Of a stretch of DNA of 64,000 bases, positions 51,651 through 60,700 are shown piece after piece. The number at the start of each line of letters is the position of its first letter. The first letter of the stretch is position 1. The position numbers and the translations under genes were made by a program. Below the pieces are notes generated by a model that searched no databases, had not been told where the DNA came from, and was given only the letters and a program-made list of their open reading frames with translations. The stretch comes from Halobacillus litoralis (lineage in GTDB: Bacteria; Bacillota; Bacilli; Bacillales; Halobacillaceae). The stretch covers positions 372,001 through 436,000 of the forward strand of contig NZ_JAIVKN010000001.1 in assembly GCF_020524025.1 (NCBI RefSeq). The letters run 5' to 3'.

Positions 51651-52151
51651 ATGTCATTACATTTAAAAGCATTAACAAAATGGGACGGAAGAATGATATA
51701 CGAAATGCTCCAGGAAATTGACGACAATGATCATGGATTTAAGAATGAAGTGAAAGGGAAAACCTATGAGGAATATGGTGAATGGTTAAGTAAGAATGAG
51801 CAATTTTCAAGAGGAAGCGGATTAGAGACCTGGATGGTTCCTCAAACCATTTACTGGATGTATTATGATCAAACACCAGTAGGATATGGCCGCATTCGGC
51901 ACTGGTTAAATGATAATCTTAAAGAAAACAGCGGTCACATTGGATACGCGATTCCTCTATCGCAACGGGGGAAGGGCTATGGAAACGAGATCTTACGCCT
52001 GCTCATACATGAATGCTATGATTTAAAAATTAATCCCATCCAAATTGGTGTTAACCCTTCCAACAAACCTTCAAATAAGATTGTGAAACGTAACGGCGGG
52101 GTCCTTCATAAGGTTTCTAAAACCAAGAATATTTATCATATCACTCTGTAA
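51651..52151 (+). CDS. GNAT family N-acetyltransferase
   Basis: 166 residues. ATG 51651 lies 9 bases after GTGAGG, and an upstream GTG (51636) is less likely. 'YWMYYDQTPVGYGRIRHWL', 'HIGYAIPLSQRGKGYGNEIL' (acetyl-CoA motif) and 'VNPSNKPSNKIVKRNGGVLH' are clear GNAT blocks. Substrate unknown. Confidence 0.87.
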   Translation: MSLHLKALTKWDGRMIYEMLQEIDDNDHGFKNEVKGKTYEEYGEWLSKNEQFSRGSGLETWMVPQTIYWMYYDQTPVGYGRIRHWLNDNLKENSGHIGYAIPLSQRGKGYGNEILRLLIHECYDLKINPIQIGVNPSNKPSNKIVKRNGGVLHKVSKTKNIYHITL

Positions 52152-52189
52152 CGGAGTATTTTTAAGACAAGTCTTTACCTCAATGTAAA

Positions 52190-52310
52190 ATCGTGGGTCT
52201 GGAAACTGCCGGACTCCCACGGGTAGAAGAGACTAGGTGAGATCACGGAAGGGCGGAGCCTGAGAAAGTTCAGGAAAGCGAGTGGTTGTTCAGGTCTGCC
52301 TTATACTCAA
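52190..52310. repeat. Degenerate copy of a Bacillaceae interspersed repeat
   Basis: The stretch contains GGACTCCCACGGGTAGAAGA, CTAGGTGAGATCACGGAA, GGGCGGAGCCTGAG and AGGAAAGCGAGTGGT in order. This is the layout of a repeat common between genes in Bacillaceae (GACTCCTGCGGGA...GTGAGACCCCGCA...GAGGCTC...GGAAAGCGAAG). It lies between a GNAT gene and a terminator-like hairpin. Family assignment is from memory. Confidence 0.5.
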
Positions 52311-52335
52311 CTAAAATACACGGAAACCAATAAAA

Positions 52336-52384
52336 GGTCACACCCTGATGTTTCGTATGGTGAGTTAACATCAGGGGTGTGACC
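52336..52384. terminator. Long hairpin between convergent genes
   Basis: A 17-bp stem GGTCACACCCTGATGTT / AACATCAGGGGTGTGACC with one extra G, loop of 14 bases. T tracts are weak. Confidence 0.6.
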
Positions 52385-52487
52385 TGCTTTCGTCATTTAT
52401 AACAAATTTAGGATATTGTTTATTATGATTCTCCACATACATGACCACTTCGGTGACAGAGGGTCAAGGTTTTATGGTATCCCGTTA

Positions 52488-53432
52488 TTAGTGATGAGTG
52501 ACCTCGAATAATTTCCCTGAATAGTTCGTAAACATGCCTGTAGCTCCCCAGTCAAGAAGCATGTTCATATCTTCTTCTGTATTCACGGTGTAAGGGTGGA
52601 CGAGTAATCCCAGATCTCTTGCCTGTTCTATAAAGCTCTCATCGTAAAACAATTCTCCATCATAACGGTAATTCATACCGATACCGACTGCATATTCATC
52701 AATTTCCTTGAAGTCAGCTTTTGTTATTTCAGAAGGAGATGGAGTGATATTTTTGTATTCGACGTAAGTGCCATCTTCACCTGGTTCGTACCACAGCAGT
52801 TGGACGAGGGGAAGGTTTGGATTCATTTCATTCACTTTAAGTAAGCTTTCCTGACTGAATGATTGAATAATCACATGGCTGGATCGTTCGTTTGGACCGT
52901 CAAGCTTATACTTCTCTATTAGATCCAGAAGTTTTTCTTCCATACCAGGGTAGACATCCGGGGATTTTGTCTCAATATAATAGTTTGCGGATCTTCCGTA
53001 GCGTTGGAAAACTTCTTCAAGCGTTGGTACTTCCAGACCATTGTAAGAGGCATCCGCTTTCTCTGGATAAGCTTTATTGAACCAGGAGCCTGCATCAAGC
53101 TGTTTGATTTCTTTGAGGGTATGATCGCGTACTTCCCCGGTACCATTGGTTGTACGTTCGAGGTTCGTATCGTGCATGGCTACAAGCCTGCCATCCTTTG
53201 TCATTTGAATATCCACTTCGATATAGCTGCCTTTTTTTTCTTTGACAAGGTCATAAGCCGGAATCGTATGTTCAGGTGCTAATCCACTTACCCCTCTATG
53301 GCCAATAACTAAAAAGCGTTCATCATTCATCGTAGGGTCCTCGTGTTTTTGTGCAGCTAAGGTGGTTGTAGGTCCCATTACCATCCCCAGGGCAACAGTA
53401 AAAAGAGTCACTTTCTTAAAAAATTTTTTCAA
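52488..53432 (-). CDS. glpQ: Secreted glycerophosphodiester phosphodiesterase
   Basis: 314 residues from TTG 53432 (AAAGGAGGAGAA upstream). The signal peptide ends around residue 27 ('GPTTTLAAQ'). GDPD-fold residues: His45-Arg46 ('IGHRG'), Glu54, Glu72/Asp74 ('IEVDIQMT'), His87 ('[10 protein letters not shown]'), and later 'YIETKSP'. It hydrolyses deacylated phospholipids or teichoic-acid-derived glycerophosphodiesters to glycerol-3-phosphate outside the cell. The PhoP motif upstream is too weak to claim. Confidence 0.92.
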   Translation of the reverse strand: MKKFFKKVTLFTVALGMVMGPTTTLAAQKHEDPTMNDERFLVIGHRGVSGLAPEHTIPAYDLVKEKKGSYIEVDIQMTKDGRLVAMHDTNLERTTNGTGEVRDHTLKEIKQLDAGSWFNKAYPEKADASYNGLEVPTLEEVFQRYGRSANYYIETKSPDVYPGMEEKLLDLIEKYKLDGPNERSSHVIIQSFSQESLLKVNEMNPNLPLVQLLWYEPGEDGTYVEYKNITPSPSEITKADFKEIDEYAVGIGMNYRYDGELFYDESFIEQARDLGLLVHPYTVNTEEDMNMLLDWGATGMFTNYSGKLFEVTHH

Positions 53433-53630
53433 TAGATTCTCCTCCTTTAATAGATTTTGATTTACTCCAATCATAATAAAGGAGGAGATAATGAACTTTA
53501 AGTGAATTCATTGATTCTTCATAAACCTTAACGCGAGGGTTATAAAACGATAGAAAACTTTTACAATTTAACAATTAGAGAAATAAACGCTGGTGAAACT
53601 GTTACCCTGGTTAAATCCTGGAAAATAAAT

Positions 53631-53657
53631 AAAGTAAGCAGAATGAACTGCTTACTT
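53631..53657 (-). terminator. Terminator of the 57-residue minus-strand gene
   Basis: The stem AAGTAAGCAG / CTGCTTACTT with a 6-base loop, followed on the minus strand by TTTATTTATTTT. Confidence 0.75.
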
Positions 53658-53829
53658 AACAATAGTTACTTCTTTCTACTCTCCAAGGGTTTTCAGGAGC
53701 AACTGATTTATTTAGTTTATGGCAGAGAATATTGGCTGATTGGGATGTAGTAAAGGTTTTAGCCATCTGGCTGTTTGAATCCTTTAAGGTCTTTGTTTTC
53801 CCATTAAGTGTTTTAACAATTAGAAACAT
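53656..53829 (-). CDS. 57-residue basic soluble peptide
   Basis: ATG 53829 preceded by GGAGGGTTTCCCCTC. It encodes 'MFLIVKTLNGKTKTLKDSNS' and later 'SANILCHKLNKSVAPENPWR', ending 'RSNYC'. It is basic with no membrane segment. It ends at its own terminator. Function unknown. Confidence 0.55.
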   Translation of the reverse strand: MFLIVKTLNGKTKTLKDSNSQMAKTFTTSQSANILCHKLNKSVAPENPWRVERSNYC

Positions 53830-54050
53830 GAGGGGAAACCCTCCTTCTGGCTGATAAAGCCATAAATTATCCTACAAAAATATTATCTCATATTTTGTCC
53901 TAATCATATACAGTTTAGCGGAAATTCCTGCAATTTAATAGCAAGGTAATGGTTGGATTTGAAAAGTATATGTAACGGATATTAGATTCAGGTCTTTATG
54001 AAACAGTCAGCTGCTTAACATACTTCCCTATGAAAAAGTAAGGAAAGTTT

Positions 54051-54097
54051 CTGACCCCCGCTCTCCTGGTCATTCACCTTAGCAGATCGGGGGTCAG
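54051..54097. repeat. Inverted repeat CTGACCCCCG / CGGGGGTCAG
   Basis: A perfect 10-bp inverted repeat with a 27-base loop, just beyond the 3' end of the Sda-like gene. It probably acts as a terminator-like structure, although no T tract follows. Confidence 0.5.
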
Positions 54098-54107
54098 TCC
54101 ACGCTAA

Positions 54108-54296
54108 TTATGACCTTCTTGTTAATTCGGGGGAAGGTTTTTCTTTCCCATAAAGGGACGTGTTATAGGAGCCACTCTCCTGCCTTCTGTGTATTTCCTG
54201 GTTTAGGATTTCAATGAAATCATCGGGAAGGTCAAGTTTGTGGGCTTGAATATAAGTCTTAAGCAGCAAATGGTCCGTTAACTCTTTCAACCTCAA
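54108..54296 (-). CDS. sda: Sda-like sporulation histidine kinase inhibitor
   Basis: 62 residues (TTG 54296, with a second TTG two codons in; AAGGAGG upstream). 'LKELTDHLLLKTYIQAHKLDL' (in parts) and 'DDFIEILNQEIHRR' match the helical hairpin of Sda, which binds KinA/KinB and blocks sporulation when replication is stalled. B. subtilis Sda is about 46-52 residues; this one has about 20 extra polar residues at the C-terminus. Convincing DnaA boxes are not seen upstream. Confidence 0.82.
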   Translation of the reverse strand: MRLKELTDHLLLKTYIQAHKLDLPDDFIEILNQEIHRRQESGSYNTSLYGKEKPSPELTRRS

Positions 54297-54547
54297 TTTT
54301 CCTCCTTAAGCTAATAGTTAAGAATGATTACAGCACCTTTATTAACTTCATAGAAACCAATCGCATACAAAGTGAAAAAATTACCCACCTGGAATCGGAA
54401 GAAATGCCCAATAACTATAGGATAGAACAAGAAAATGTGACTTTGTTTCCATGCATGAAAATGATACGATTGAATTTTCTATATTATATGAAGAACTAAC
54501 GAGGCAGTTTAGTTCAAGAAAATAGATAAGTAAACGGAGGCTTGCTA

Positions 54548-54838
54548 TTGAGAAATGATGCAATAATTTTTGTTTTATGGTCCATTGTATTTATTACTAT
54601 TGCAATATTTTTGTCCAGATTTCTTGCGAATAAAGGGTCTAAAAAAGGTGCATTAATTATTCCGAGTCTTATTATGGGGATAGGGTTCGGACTTGTTATA
54701 AGCATTATGGCAAACGGAACATTTCTAGAGTCTCTAGTTGTTAGTGGAGTAATGATGATAATTTCATTAGGATACACTTTAGGGCTGGAAAGAAAGAGAA
54801 AAACATACCAATCATTATGGGAAAAAAAGCAAAAATAA
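54548..54838 (+). CDS. Three-helix membrane protein
   Basis: 96 residues from TTG 54548 (CGGAGG 7 bases upstream; TTG 54542 is possible). Three helices ('IIFVLWSIVFITIAIFL', 'ALIIPSLIMGIGFGLVI', 'LVVSGVMMIISLGYTLGL') precede a basic tail 'ERKRKTYQSLWEKKQK'. Function unknown. Confidence 0.65.
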   Translation: MRNDAIIFVLWSIVFITIAIFLSRFLANKGSKKGALIIPSLIMGIGFGLVISIMANGTFLESLVVSGVMMIISLGYTLGLERKRKTYQSLWEKKQK

Positions 54839-54891
54839 ATAGCTTATTCCTTCAACTATCGGGTGGGTTGGTTCAATAAGACAATAAACCA

Positions 54892-54926
54892 AACAGAACT
54901 TCCATTTTTATGGAAGTTCTGTTTTT
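54892..54926 (+). terminator. Intrinsic terminator
   Basis: A perfect 12-bp stem CAGAACTTCCAT / ATGGAAGTTCTG with a TTTT loop and a T5 tail. Confidence 0.93.
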
Positions 54927-55026
54927 CTGTAAATATCAACATTAAACTTTAACAGAGCCATCTTTTTTGTGCTTTACCGACCAATCACATTTGAATAAAA
55001 AGCTGGCAGCAGTTGGTTAGTCATAC

Positions 55027-56394
55027 TTAAGTAAATACCCTTGTTGACATGATCTCTTCTAAATTAGGAAAAGCATCCTCGTTGTTGGTGTGGATAGCTA
55101 CGGCTTTTAAATTCTTTAGAATATAGTGACAATCGGACTCATAAAGGGAATGCTGTTGATAGCCTTTGATCGTTTCCTCTGCAAATTTCCATAAGTCATT
55201 GTGAACCTGGCTGTCCATGGATTGGGCTAGAAGGTTGAGCATTTCCAGAATAGTAATGATGACCGTAGAATTCTGCCCGGCATATTCACGGATATACCCA
55301 TAACTCTTATATAAGTAATAATCAAACCCTTCATATTTCAACTTCAACCTTACATGGTTTTCGTCGTCTACTAAAATAGGAGAGAAGCTTGTAGCATTTC
55401 CAATTTCCTTTAATAAGTCTGCAATTTGATATAACGTGTTGTTGACAGTTAACGGGTCATTATTCCCCAGCCCTTTAGTAGCAACTTCAACTAATTTTTC
55501 CAATCCAAATTCTAAATCCTGGACTTCGGTTTTTTTCGTGTCCACTCTGACAAGTCTCCGATACTTTTCTTCATCAAAGTCCTTGCTGTCCTGCCAATAA
55601 TCAAAGAGCGGCGTATTTTCAAGGATAAATTGACCGATTGAGACTCGTAATTCAATGACGATGTTATCTTTTTTTGCCTCTTCTATAATGTTTTGGAAAT
55701 TTGCGGATTGCAGGTGTCCGGATTCATTTGCGTATATTGTTTTTACAGGACATTGATTTGAGATGTTGTCCTTAAATTCCTTTCCTTTAACCTGGTAGGG
55801 GCCGATTTCCTCCAATAAAGAACTTCTTATCGTATTTCTCGTCGTCTTTTTCATATTTGAGGTGATGTTATGAACCTGCAGCCATGTAGATGTATGGTTT
55901 ACGAAATATATAAAGGTTACAGCAGCTATAAATGTTATGATTATTGAAAGAACAGGAATAACAAAATAGAATTCGTTATTGCTATTGCTTAAGTAAAGGA
56001 TATTAAATAATACATAAATGAAGCTTCCGTTAAAAATTCCAAGAACGTGCTGGGTAGGAGGTTCACTGATGAAATTCAATACCATTCTCGAAGAATATTG
56101 TCCGCTCAGGGTAGTTAAGGCTACCAACAATGAGTTAATCGTAAACGCACTTAAAGTAAGCACACCTCCCGTCAGGGTTGTAATGACCAAGCGAGTGGTT
56201 GACCCGGTAAAAACAATGTCAGCAGGTAGATGTTTATGTATATCTAAATAAATATCAAGAATGGCACTCACTGCTGATAGAGCCAGTGCAACGGCGATAT
56301 AACGGAGGGGCATTAACCATAAAGTTTGGTTCAGCTCATTCCGCCTTTCTCTTTTTGACATGAAGAAATATCTTTGGATGTCTGGTATTTTCAT
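55027..56394 (-). CDS. DUF2254 membrane protein (copy 2)
   Basis: 455 residues, ATG 56394 behind AGGAGTG. Same architecture as the copy at 23260-24657: 'MSKRERRNELNQTLWLMPLR', four helices, 'GGVLTLSAFTINSLLVALTT', 'TQHVLGIFNGSFIYVLFN', 'WLQVHNITSNM', 'NNDPLTVNNTLYQIADLL'. Conservation of both the membrane core and the soluble part suggests both copies function. Function unknown. Confidence 0.88.
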   Translation of the reverse strand: MKIPDIQRYFFMSKRERRNELNQTLWLMPLRYIAVALALSAVSAILDIYLDIHKHLPADIVFTGSTTRLVITTLTGGVLTLSAFTINSLLVALTTLSGQYSSRMVLNFISEPPTQHVLGIFNGSFIYVLFNILYLSNSNNEFYFVIPVLSIIITFIAAVTFIYFVNHTSTWLQVHNITSNMKKTTRNTIRSSLLEEIGPYQVKGKEFKDNISNQCPVKTIYANESGHLQSANFQNIIEEAKKDNIVIELRVSIGQFILENTPLFDYWQDSKDFDEEKYRRLVRVDTKKTEVQDLEFGLEKLVEVATKGLGNNDPLTVNNTLYQIADLLKEIGNATSFSPILVDDENHVRLKLKYEGFDYYLYKSYGYIREYAGQNSTVIITILEMLNLLAQSMDSQVHNDLWKFAEETIKGYQQHSLYESDCHYILKNLKAVAIHTNNEDAFPNLEEIMSTRVFT

Positions 56395-56675
56395 TTTTAC
56401 ACTCCTGTATAATTTTCTATCTACAGCATTACCACTCTTGTAAAGTTTTTAATCATTCTTCATTTGATATAAGGTTGGAATACGAAGCAATTGGAGTGTG
56501 CTTAACCATTAAAGAGTATAAGATATGGATATGCCTCGAATTCTAGTAATCAACAGATGTGGGAAACCCAAAACGGTGGTTTGTTTTGGAATATCATTAA
56601 CTGCCCCGGTCCTGCCGCTTACAAGTCGGTGTGAATGGTCGGTTTAGTTGTAAAAAAGGTAAGGGGGAAGGGAAC

Positions 56676-57125
56676 GTGTATTTTAAATTTGCTCCTATAA
56701 ATATGGAATATGTAATAGAAATTGACTCATGGAATTATGAGGGCTTTATTGAAGAAGTAGGAATGAAACCATATTTTGAGTCATACAGGAATACGAAAAG
56801 CTTGAAAGGTCCAGGGGGCTGCGAGGGGTTTGTCGCATTATTGGATCAGGAGGCTGCTGGATTATTTGAATTCAATATAAACGAAAGCGCAATGGAGATA
56901 GGCTTAGCTCTAAGACCTGACTTAGTGGGGAAAGGCCTGGGGGCAAAGTACGTCCAGCAAGGAATAGATTTTGGTCTTCATTACTATCCTACGAACGTTG
57001 AGGTCATTCATTTAGTCGTAGACTCAAAAAACAAAGCAGCTATTCGTGTGTATGAAAAAATAGGTTTTAAAAGAAGAAAACAAAATGATAATGAAATTGA
57101 AATGACGATGAGAATCTCAAAATAA
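56676..57125 (+). CDS. GNAT family N-acetyltransferase
   Basis: 149 residues from GTG 56676 (AAGGGGGAAGGG upstream). 'EIGLALRPDLVGKGLGAKYV' carries the acetyl-CoA loop and 'VDSKNKAAIRVYEKIGFKRR' is the C-terminal motif. Substrate unknown. It is 76 bases before another GNAT gene. Confidence 0.87.
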   Translation: MYFKFAPINMEYVIEIDSWNYEGFIEEVGMKPYFESYRNTKSLKGPGGCEGFVALLDQEAAGLFEFNINESAMEIGLALRPDLVGKGLGAKYVQQGIDFGLHYYPTNVEVIHLVVDSKNKAAIRVYEKIGFKRRKQNDNEIEMTMRISK

Positions 57126-57201
57126 CAGGACTTCATAAAATTAGTCTTAATGAACTTAAGCTGAATGACTGGATAAACAAACAAGAATAGGCGGAATACA
57201 A

Positions 57202-57990
57202 ATGGATCTGATCAGCCAAATGGAAGAGCTCAATTTTGCACTTTTACAATCTTTTTCAACGAAACAAGATCGACCGTGGGGGGCATTGTTTTGGAATCAA
57301 AATCAACCAGACTATTATGATGCGAACCATGCCCATGTGAGTGACCCACCTGACCACCCTGAAGAAGTGGTTGATGAAGTTGTTTCATTTTATAAGTCTT
57401 TACATATCATTCCTAGATTTTATTTATACAAACTGGAGTCCTTAACAAGCTTTGTTTCTCTATTAAAAGAGAGAGGCTTTCAGTTTGAAGAGTTTTCACA
57501 GCCCATCCAGCTGTGGAATGAAGAAATTAAACAGCTGCCATTAGATGAGAATATTACAATTGAGAGAGTGACGAGTAATAATTATGATGAAGCCTTATCG
57601 GTGGAGTGTCAGATTGAAGAATTCGGAGGGAAAGCCGTTCGGGAAAAGGCTTTTGAATCTGAATTTAACGATCACCGTTATACTCATTACGTATTGAAAT
57701 ATAATGGAGAACCCTGCTCGACAGCCTGTTTATTTGTTTATGGCAGTCAAGGGAGGATAGAAAGCGTCGCTACAATCGAAGAGTATAGAGGAAAAGGATT
57801 AATCGGTCTGCTGCTCCAACATATACAAAAAGAAGCTCAGCATCTACAGCTTGAAAAACTATGGGTTCATCCCATTAATGAACGGGTGGAAAAGGTTTAT
57901 AGTCGATACGGATTTGATACAGTCCTTACATTACAGACTGGTCATGCTTTTTTTAGTGGGAAAGGGATTAAGGACATGCAGGGGCGTTAG
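57202..57990 (+). CDS. GNAT family N-acetyltransferase with an N-terminal extension
   Basis: 262 residues, ATG 57202 behind AGGCGG. The N-terminal ~115 residues form a degenerate domain ('GALFWNQNQPDYYDANHAHV') and the C-terminal GNAT has 'GRIESVATIEEYRGKGLIGL' and 'LWVHPINERVEKVYSRYGFD'. The two-part form is common among uncharacterised Bacillus acetyltransferases. Substrate unknown. Confidence 0.85.
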   Translation: MDLISQMEELNFALLQSFSTKQDRPWGALFWNQNQPDYYDANHAHVSDPPDHPEEVVDEVVSFYKSLHIIPRFYLYKLESLTSFVSLLKERGFQFEEFSQPIQLWNEEIKQLPLDENITIERVTSNNYDEALSVECQIEEFGGKAVREKAFESEFNDHRYTHYVLKYNGEPCSTACLFVYGSQGRIESVATIEEYRGKGLIGLLLQHIQKEAQHLQLEKLWVHPINERVEKVYSRYGFDTVLTLQTGHAFFSGKGIKDMQGR

Positions 57991-58037
57991 GGTGGATTAG
58001 CCTTGGCAGGGCTATTCTAACCCAGCCCCTTTTTTAT
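57980..58037 (+). terminator. Probable terminator
   Basis: AGGGGC / GCCCCT with an inner AGGGT/ACCC pairing and a T6 tail. It begins in the last codons of the GNAT gene. Confidence 0.6.
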
Positions 58038-58064
58038 GAGAAAGGGTTTTTAGGAGGAGGACGA

Positions 58065-58424
58065 ATGAAACGGTGGTTAAGCTTGGTTCTTGTGGTATTC
58101 ACTCTTGTCGGGTGTAACGAGGGACAATTCATCCAGAAGGAAGAAGCAGAGCGCATCGCCATCCAGGAGGCGGAAGAGAAAGGCTACCATAACCCTGAGT
58201 TATGGACGGCATTTGGAAATCAGACCACACTCGTCTACCAGTATTCCGTGGAAGATCAACAAGATGTAAAGGCCTGGAAAGTAGAACTGACCTCGGATGA
58301 GAAAAAGCGGAAAGATTCCCCTGTGGTCATGTATTTAATCAAGGAAACCGGCGGCGCTGTTATTAAAGAGATTGGCATCGATGTCGAGGAGAAAGAGAAA
58401 CCAAAAAAGCCTTCTTCTGATTAG
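58065..58424 (+). CDS. Small lipoprotein
   Basis: 119 residues, ATG 58065 behind TAGGAGGAGG. The lipobox is 'LVGC' (Cys17). The mature part has 'FIQKEEAERIAIQEAEEKGY' and a beta-strand repeat 'VKAWKVELTSDEKKRKDSPV', resembling a single PepSY-like unit, and a Lys/Pro tail. Function unknown. Confidence 0.72.
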   Translation: MKRWLSLVLVVFTLVGCNEGQFIQKEEAERIAIQEAEEKGYHNPELWTAFGNQTTLVYQYSVEDQQDVKAWKVELTSDEKKRKDSPVVMYLIKETGGAVIKEIGIDVEEKEKPKKPSSD

Positions 58425-58593
58425 AATTTTTGTGTATAAGGGGCGCGAAATAATCGAAAGAAGAAACTCTATGATGGTGACAGTAACAGTCAGGAACCTC
58501 CTTGATCTTATAAAGAAACACATGACGACCGATTCATAAAAGGAACTGGAAGGTCCACTAGATTTCCTGTACCATTTATATTTTGCTCCAAAC

Positions 58594-58630
58594 TAAAAAA
58601 GGCGGAGAAGAATTCAAGGATTCTTCTCCG
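58594..58630 (-). terminator. Terminator of the choice-of-anchor-I gene
   Basis: On the minus strand CGGAGAAGAAT / ATTCTTCTCCG, then CCTTTTTTAG. Confidence 0.88.
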
Positions 58631-58654
58631 TACCGAATTAGGTTTCCATCGGGA

Positions 58655-60370
58655 TTATTTATTTTTTTGTATCCCTAGCTTTTTTCCCTTATTCCCATTT
58701 AGAGATTTCTTGGTCACTTCATAAGCGGCTACCGTTCCACTTACTTCATTCCCAGTCAATAGGAGAGGTAGTTTTGTCGGGCTTTCCTCGGCTGGGATGA
58801 ACTTCAGTCCCTCTGGAGCAACATCTCCCCCGGGAACTTCCCCTGAGAAATCGCGGCTATGAATGTATTCTACAAATTCAGGCTGTTCAGGATCATCAAT
58901 ATTATAGATCATGATCCCGCTCATTCTTTCTAAACCGATGAAAGCATAATCACTGCCAGCTATTTCTCCAGTTACTACAGCTTCCGGCTCAGGTCCTTTG
59001 TCGTCACTTCGGGAATCAAATTCATTTTCATCATTCGTGGTGTTAAAATAATCAGGGATTTGATCAGCGATAATCTGCTCAAAATCGCTGCCACTATCAT
59101 ATACCAGGGACATATCTTCGGCGTTCCAAATGGAGAAAGAGCGTGCTCCATATCCATAGATCGCTTCATAATTGCCTTCATTATTGACAGGCATAGCTGT
59201 AGTCGTTTTTAGACGTCCAAGGTTTTCTTCCTTGAATAAACCATTGGCAACCAGCTTATCCAATTGGTCCTGGGTGTATCCTTGGTAATTTTCTGCATTT
59301 AGATCATACTGATTCTTCAAATCTTCCACACGGACCTCTTCGCTGAATCCATCATAATCCATGGCATCTCCTTCATTCGGAGTCAAAATATAATTTTTTC
59401 CATCCTTACTGTAATAAGCGATTCCATCGGGCATGTACATTCCGAGTACCGGCCAATCAGTAAGATTGATTTCTCCATCTTTATTGGAAGCATCGAATGA
59501 ATTCTGCTGAAGGGAATGATCTTTGAAACCAAGTCCGTGGACATGAGTGAACCTGCCTGTTTCAAGGTTAAGCTTAGCAATCGCGTTGGCTTCTTGCAGG
59601 GCTACATACGCCCATTTGTCATCTTTGGAAACTGAAATATACTCCGGTTCAAAATCTTGTGCCGCGGTGGCATTTGGTTTGACCACGCGGACGTTTTCGT
59701 CGATTTGGACTTGATCAGTGAAAGCAGCAGTCGTTATTGACTCTTGGTCTATATCTTTCACATTTTTTGTAACATCGATAATAGAAACCGAACCCTCAGG
59801 ATCTATGGTAACATCCTCGTTTGGCTCTCCCTCGTTTGCAACTAGAAGTTTCTTCCCATCATGAGTGAATGTCACCATATCAGGGAGTGAGCCTACTTCT
59901 ACTTGATTCAAGTAGTTCCCCTCCAAATCCAAAAATACAATATGCCCGGCTTCCGTTTTGGGTTCTGCAACTACAGCCACTGCGATATAATTTCCATCCG
60001 GGCTTACAGCTATGCTTGTCAGTCCATCAACGCTCCCTAATTCTGGTGCTAATTCTGCTAGTGAAACGCGCTTATAAAGCGGGATGTCCTGTACTTTTTT
60101 TCCATTACCTTTATGTAGTTTTGACATGTCCAGAATATCCAGGGCATTTGCCGCACTATTAATGGAATAAGCACGCTGCACTCCTGCATTATAGGCTACG
60201 ATTTCTGCGCCTCCCTCATCGAGTCCGGCCCCGCTGTCATAGTTCCCCAGTAAATGCATCTCTAAATCTTCTGTTGGTTCTTTAGCAAGAGCTGGGTTGG
60301 AAAGTGACAGAGTTGCAAATGCGGTCACTACCGCCGCGCCCGCAGCTAACGTCTTTCTAATTGTAAACAT
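58655..60370 (-). CDS. Secreted choice-of-anchor-I family beta-propeller-like protein
   Basis: 571 residues, ATG 60370 behind ATGGAGGAATT. The signal peptide ends near residue 29 ('SNPALAKE'). Repeated beta-propeller blades include 'GLTSIAVSPDGNYIAVAVVA', 'DMVTFTHDGKKLLVANEGEP', 'PEYISVSKDDKWAYVALQEA' and 'PDGIAYYSKDGKNYILTPNE'. 'GPEPEAVVTGEIAGSDYAFI' and 'DVAPEGLKFIPAEESP' are the blocks of the choice-of-anchor-I/alkaline-phosphatase-associated family. No anchor is present here. Members are often found with phosphatases. The PhoP-like repeats upstream support a phosphate role, which is inference. Confidence 0.85.
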   Translation of the reverse strand: MFTIRKTLAAGAAVVTAFATLSLSNPALAKEPTEDLEMHLLGNYDSGAGLDEGGAEIVAYNAGVQRAYSINSAANALDILDMSKLHKGNGKKVQDIPLYKRVSLAELAPELGSVDGLTSIAVSPDGNYIAVAVVAEPKTEAGHIVFLDLEGNYLNQVEVGSLPDMVTFTHDGKKLLVANEGEPNEDVTIDPEGSVSIIDVTKNVKDIDQESITTAAFTDQVQIDENVRVVKPNATAAQDFEPEYISVSKDDKWAYVALQEANAIAKLNLETGRFTHVHGLGFKDHSLQQNSFDASNKDGEINLTDWPVLGMYMPDGIAYYSKDGKNYILTPNEGDAMDYDGFSEEVRVEDLKNQYDLNAENYQGYTQDQLDKLVANGLFKEENLGRLKTTTAMPVNNEGNYEAIYGYGARSFSIWNAEDMSLVYDSGSDFEQIIADQIPDYFNTTNDENEFDSRSDDKGPEPEAVVTGEIAGSDYAFIGLERMSGIMIYNIDDPEQPEFVEYIHSRDFSGEVPGGDVAPEGLKFIPAEESPTKLPLLLTGNEVSGTVAAYEVTKKSLNGNKGKKLGIQKNK

Positions 60371-60431
60371 TTTAATTCCTCCATATTGTTTTTCATTCTA
60401 CTAATATTTTACTGGATAGTTATTTAGTCAA

Positions 60432-60459
60432 AATCAATAGGAAGTAAAGGTGTCGTAAA
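60432..60459 (-). promoter_or_regulatory. PhoP-like repeats upstream of the choice-of-anchor-I gene
   Basis: On the minus strand TTTACG, TTTACT and TTGATT start exactly 11 bases apart. Two good matches and one weaker to the PhoP half-site, about 62 bases before the ATG. Confidence 0.45.
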
Positions 60460-60579
60460 TTTCAGAATAGTCATGGTGGGATAGGGAGTAATAGAAAAAG
60501 TGTTCATGCGCTAATTAATTATTTTTCTATTAAAATAAACCTGCTCTAATATCTCTGAATCAAGTCTTACCTATAGGGG

Positions 60580-60612
60580 GGCGATTGTTCAATATGAGCA
60601 ATCGCTTTTTTA
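60580..60612 (+). terminator. Intrinsic terminator-like hairpin
   Basis: GCGATTG / CAATCGC with an 11-base loop and a T6 tail, in the region between the divergent genes. Confidence 0.7.
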
Positions 60613-60700
60613 GCATATGGATAGTTTAAAACTTACTTTCAAGGTAATAGAGTAATTAAACAAGAAATGGAAGTTTCATGGGTTGATAAGGTGGGATAAT

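Noticed and set aside
53475-53530. Possible PhoP box upstream of the secreted GlpQ-type enzyme
   Set aside because: Only two poor half-sites (AATGAA and AGTGAA on the plus strand) are 11 bases apart, and the next positions do not match.
54380-54390. TTACCCACC upstream of the Sda-like gene as a DnaA box
   Set aside because: Two mismatches to TTATCCACA and isolated; B. subtilis sda has several good boxes.
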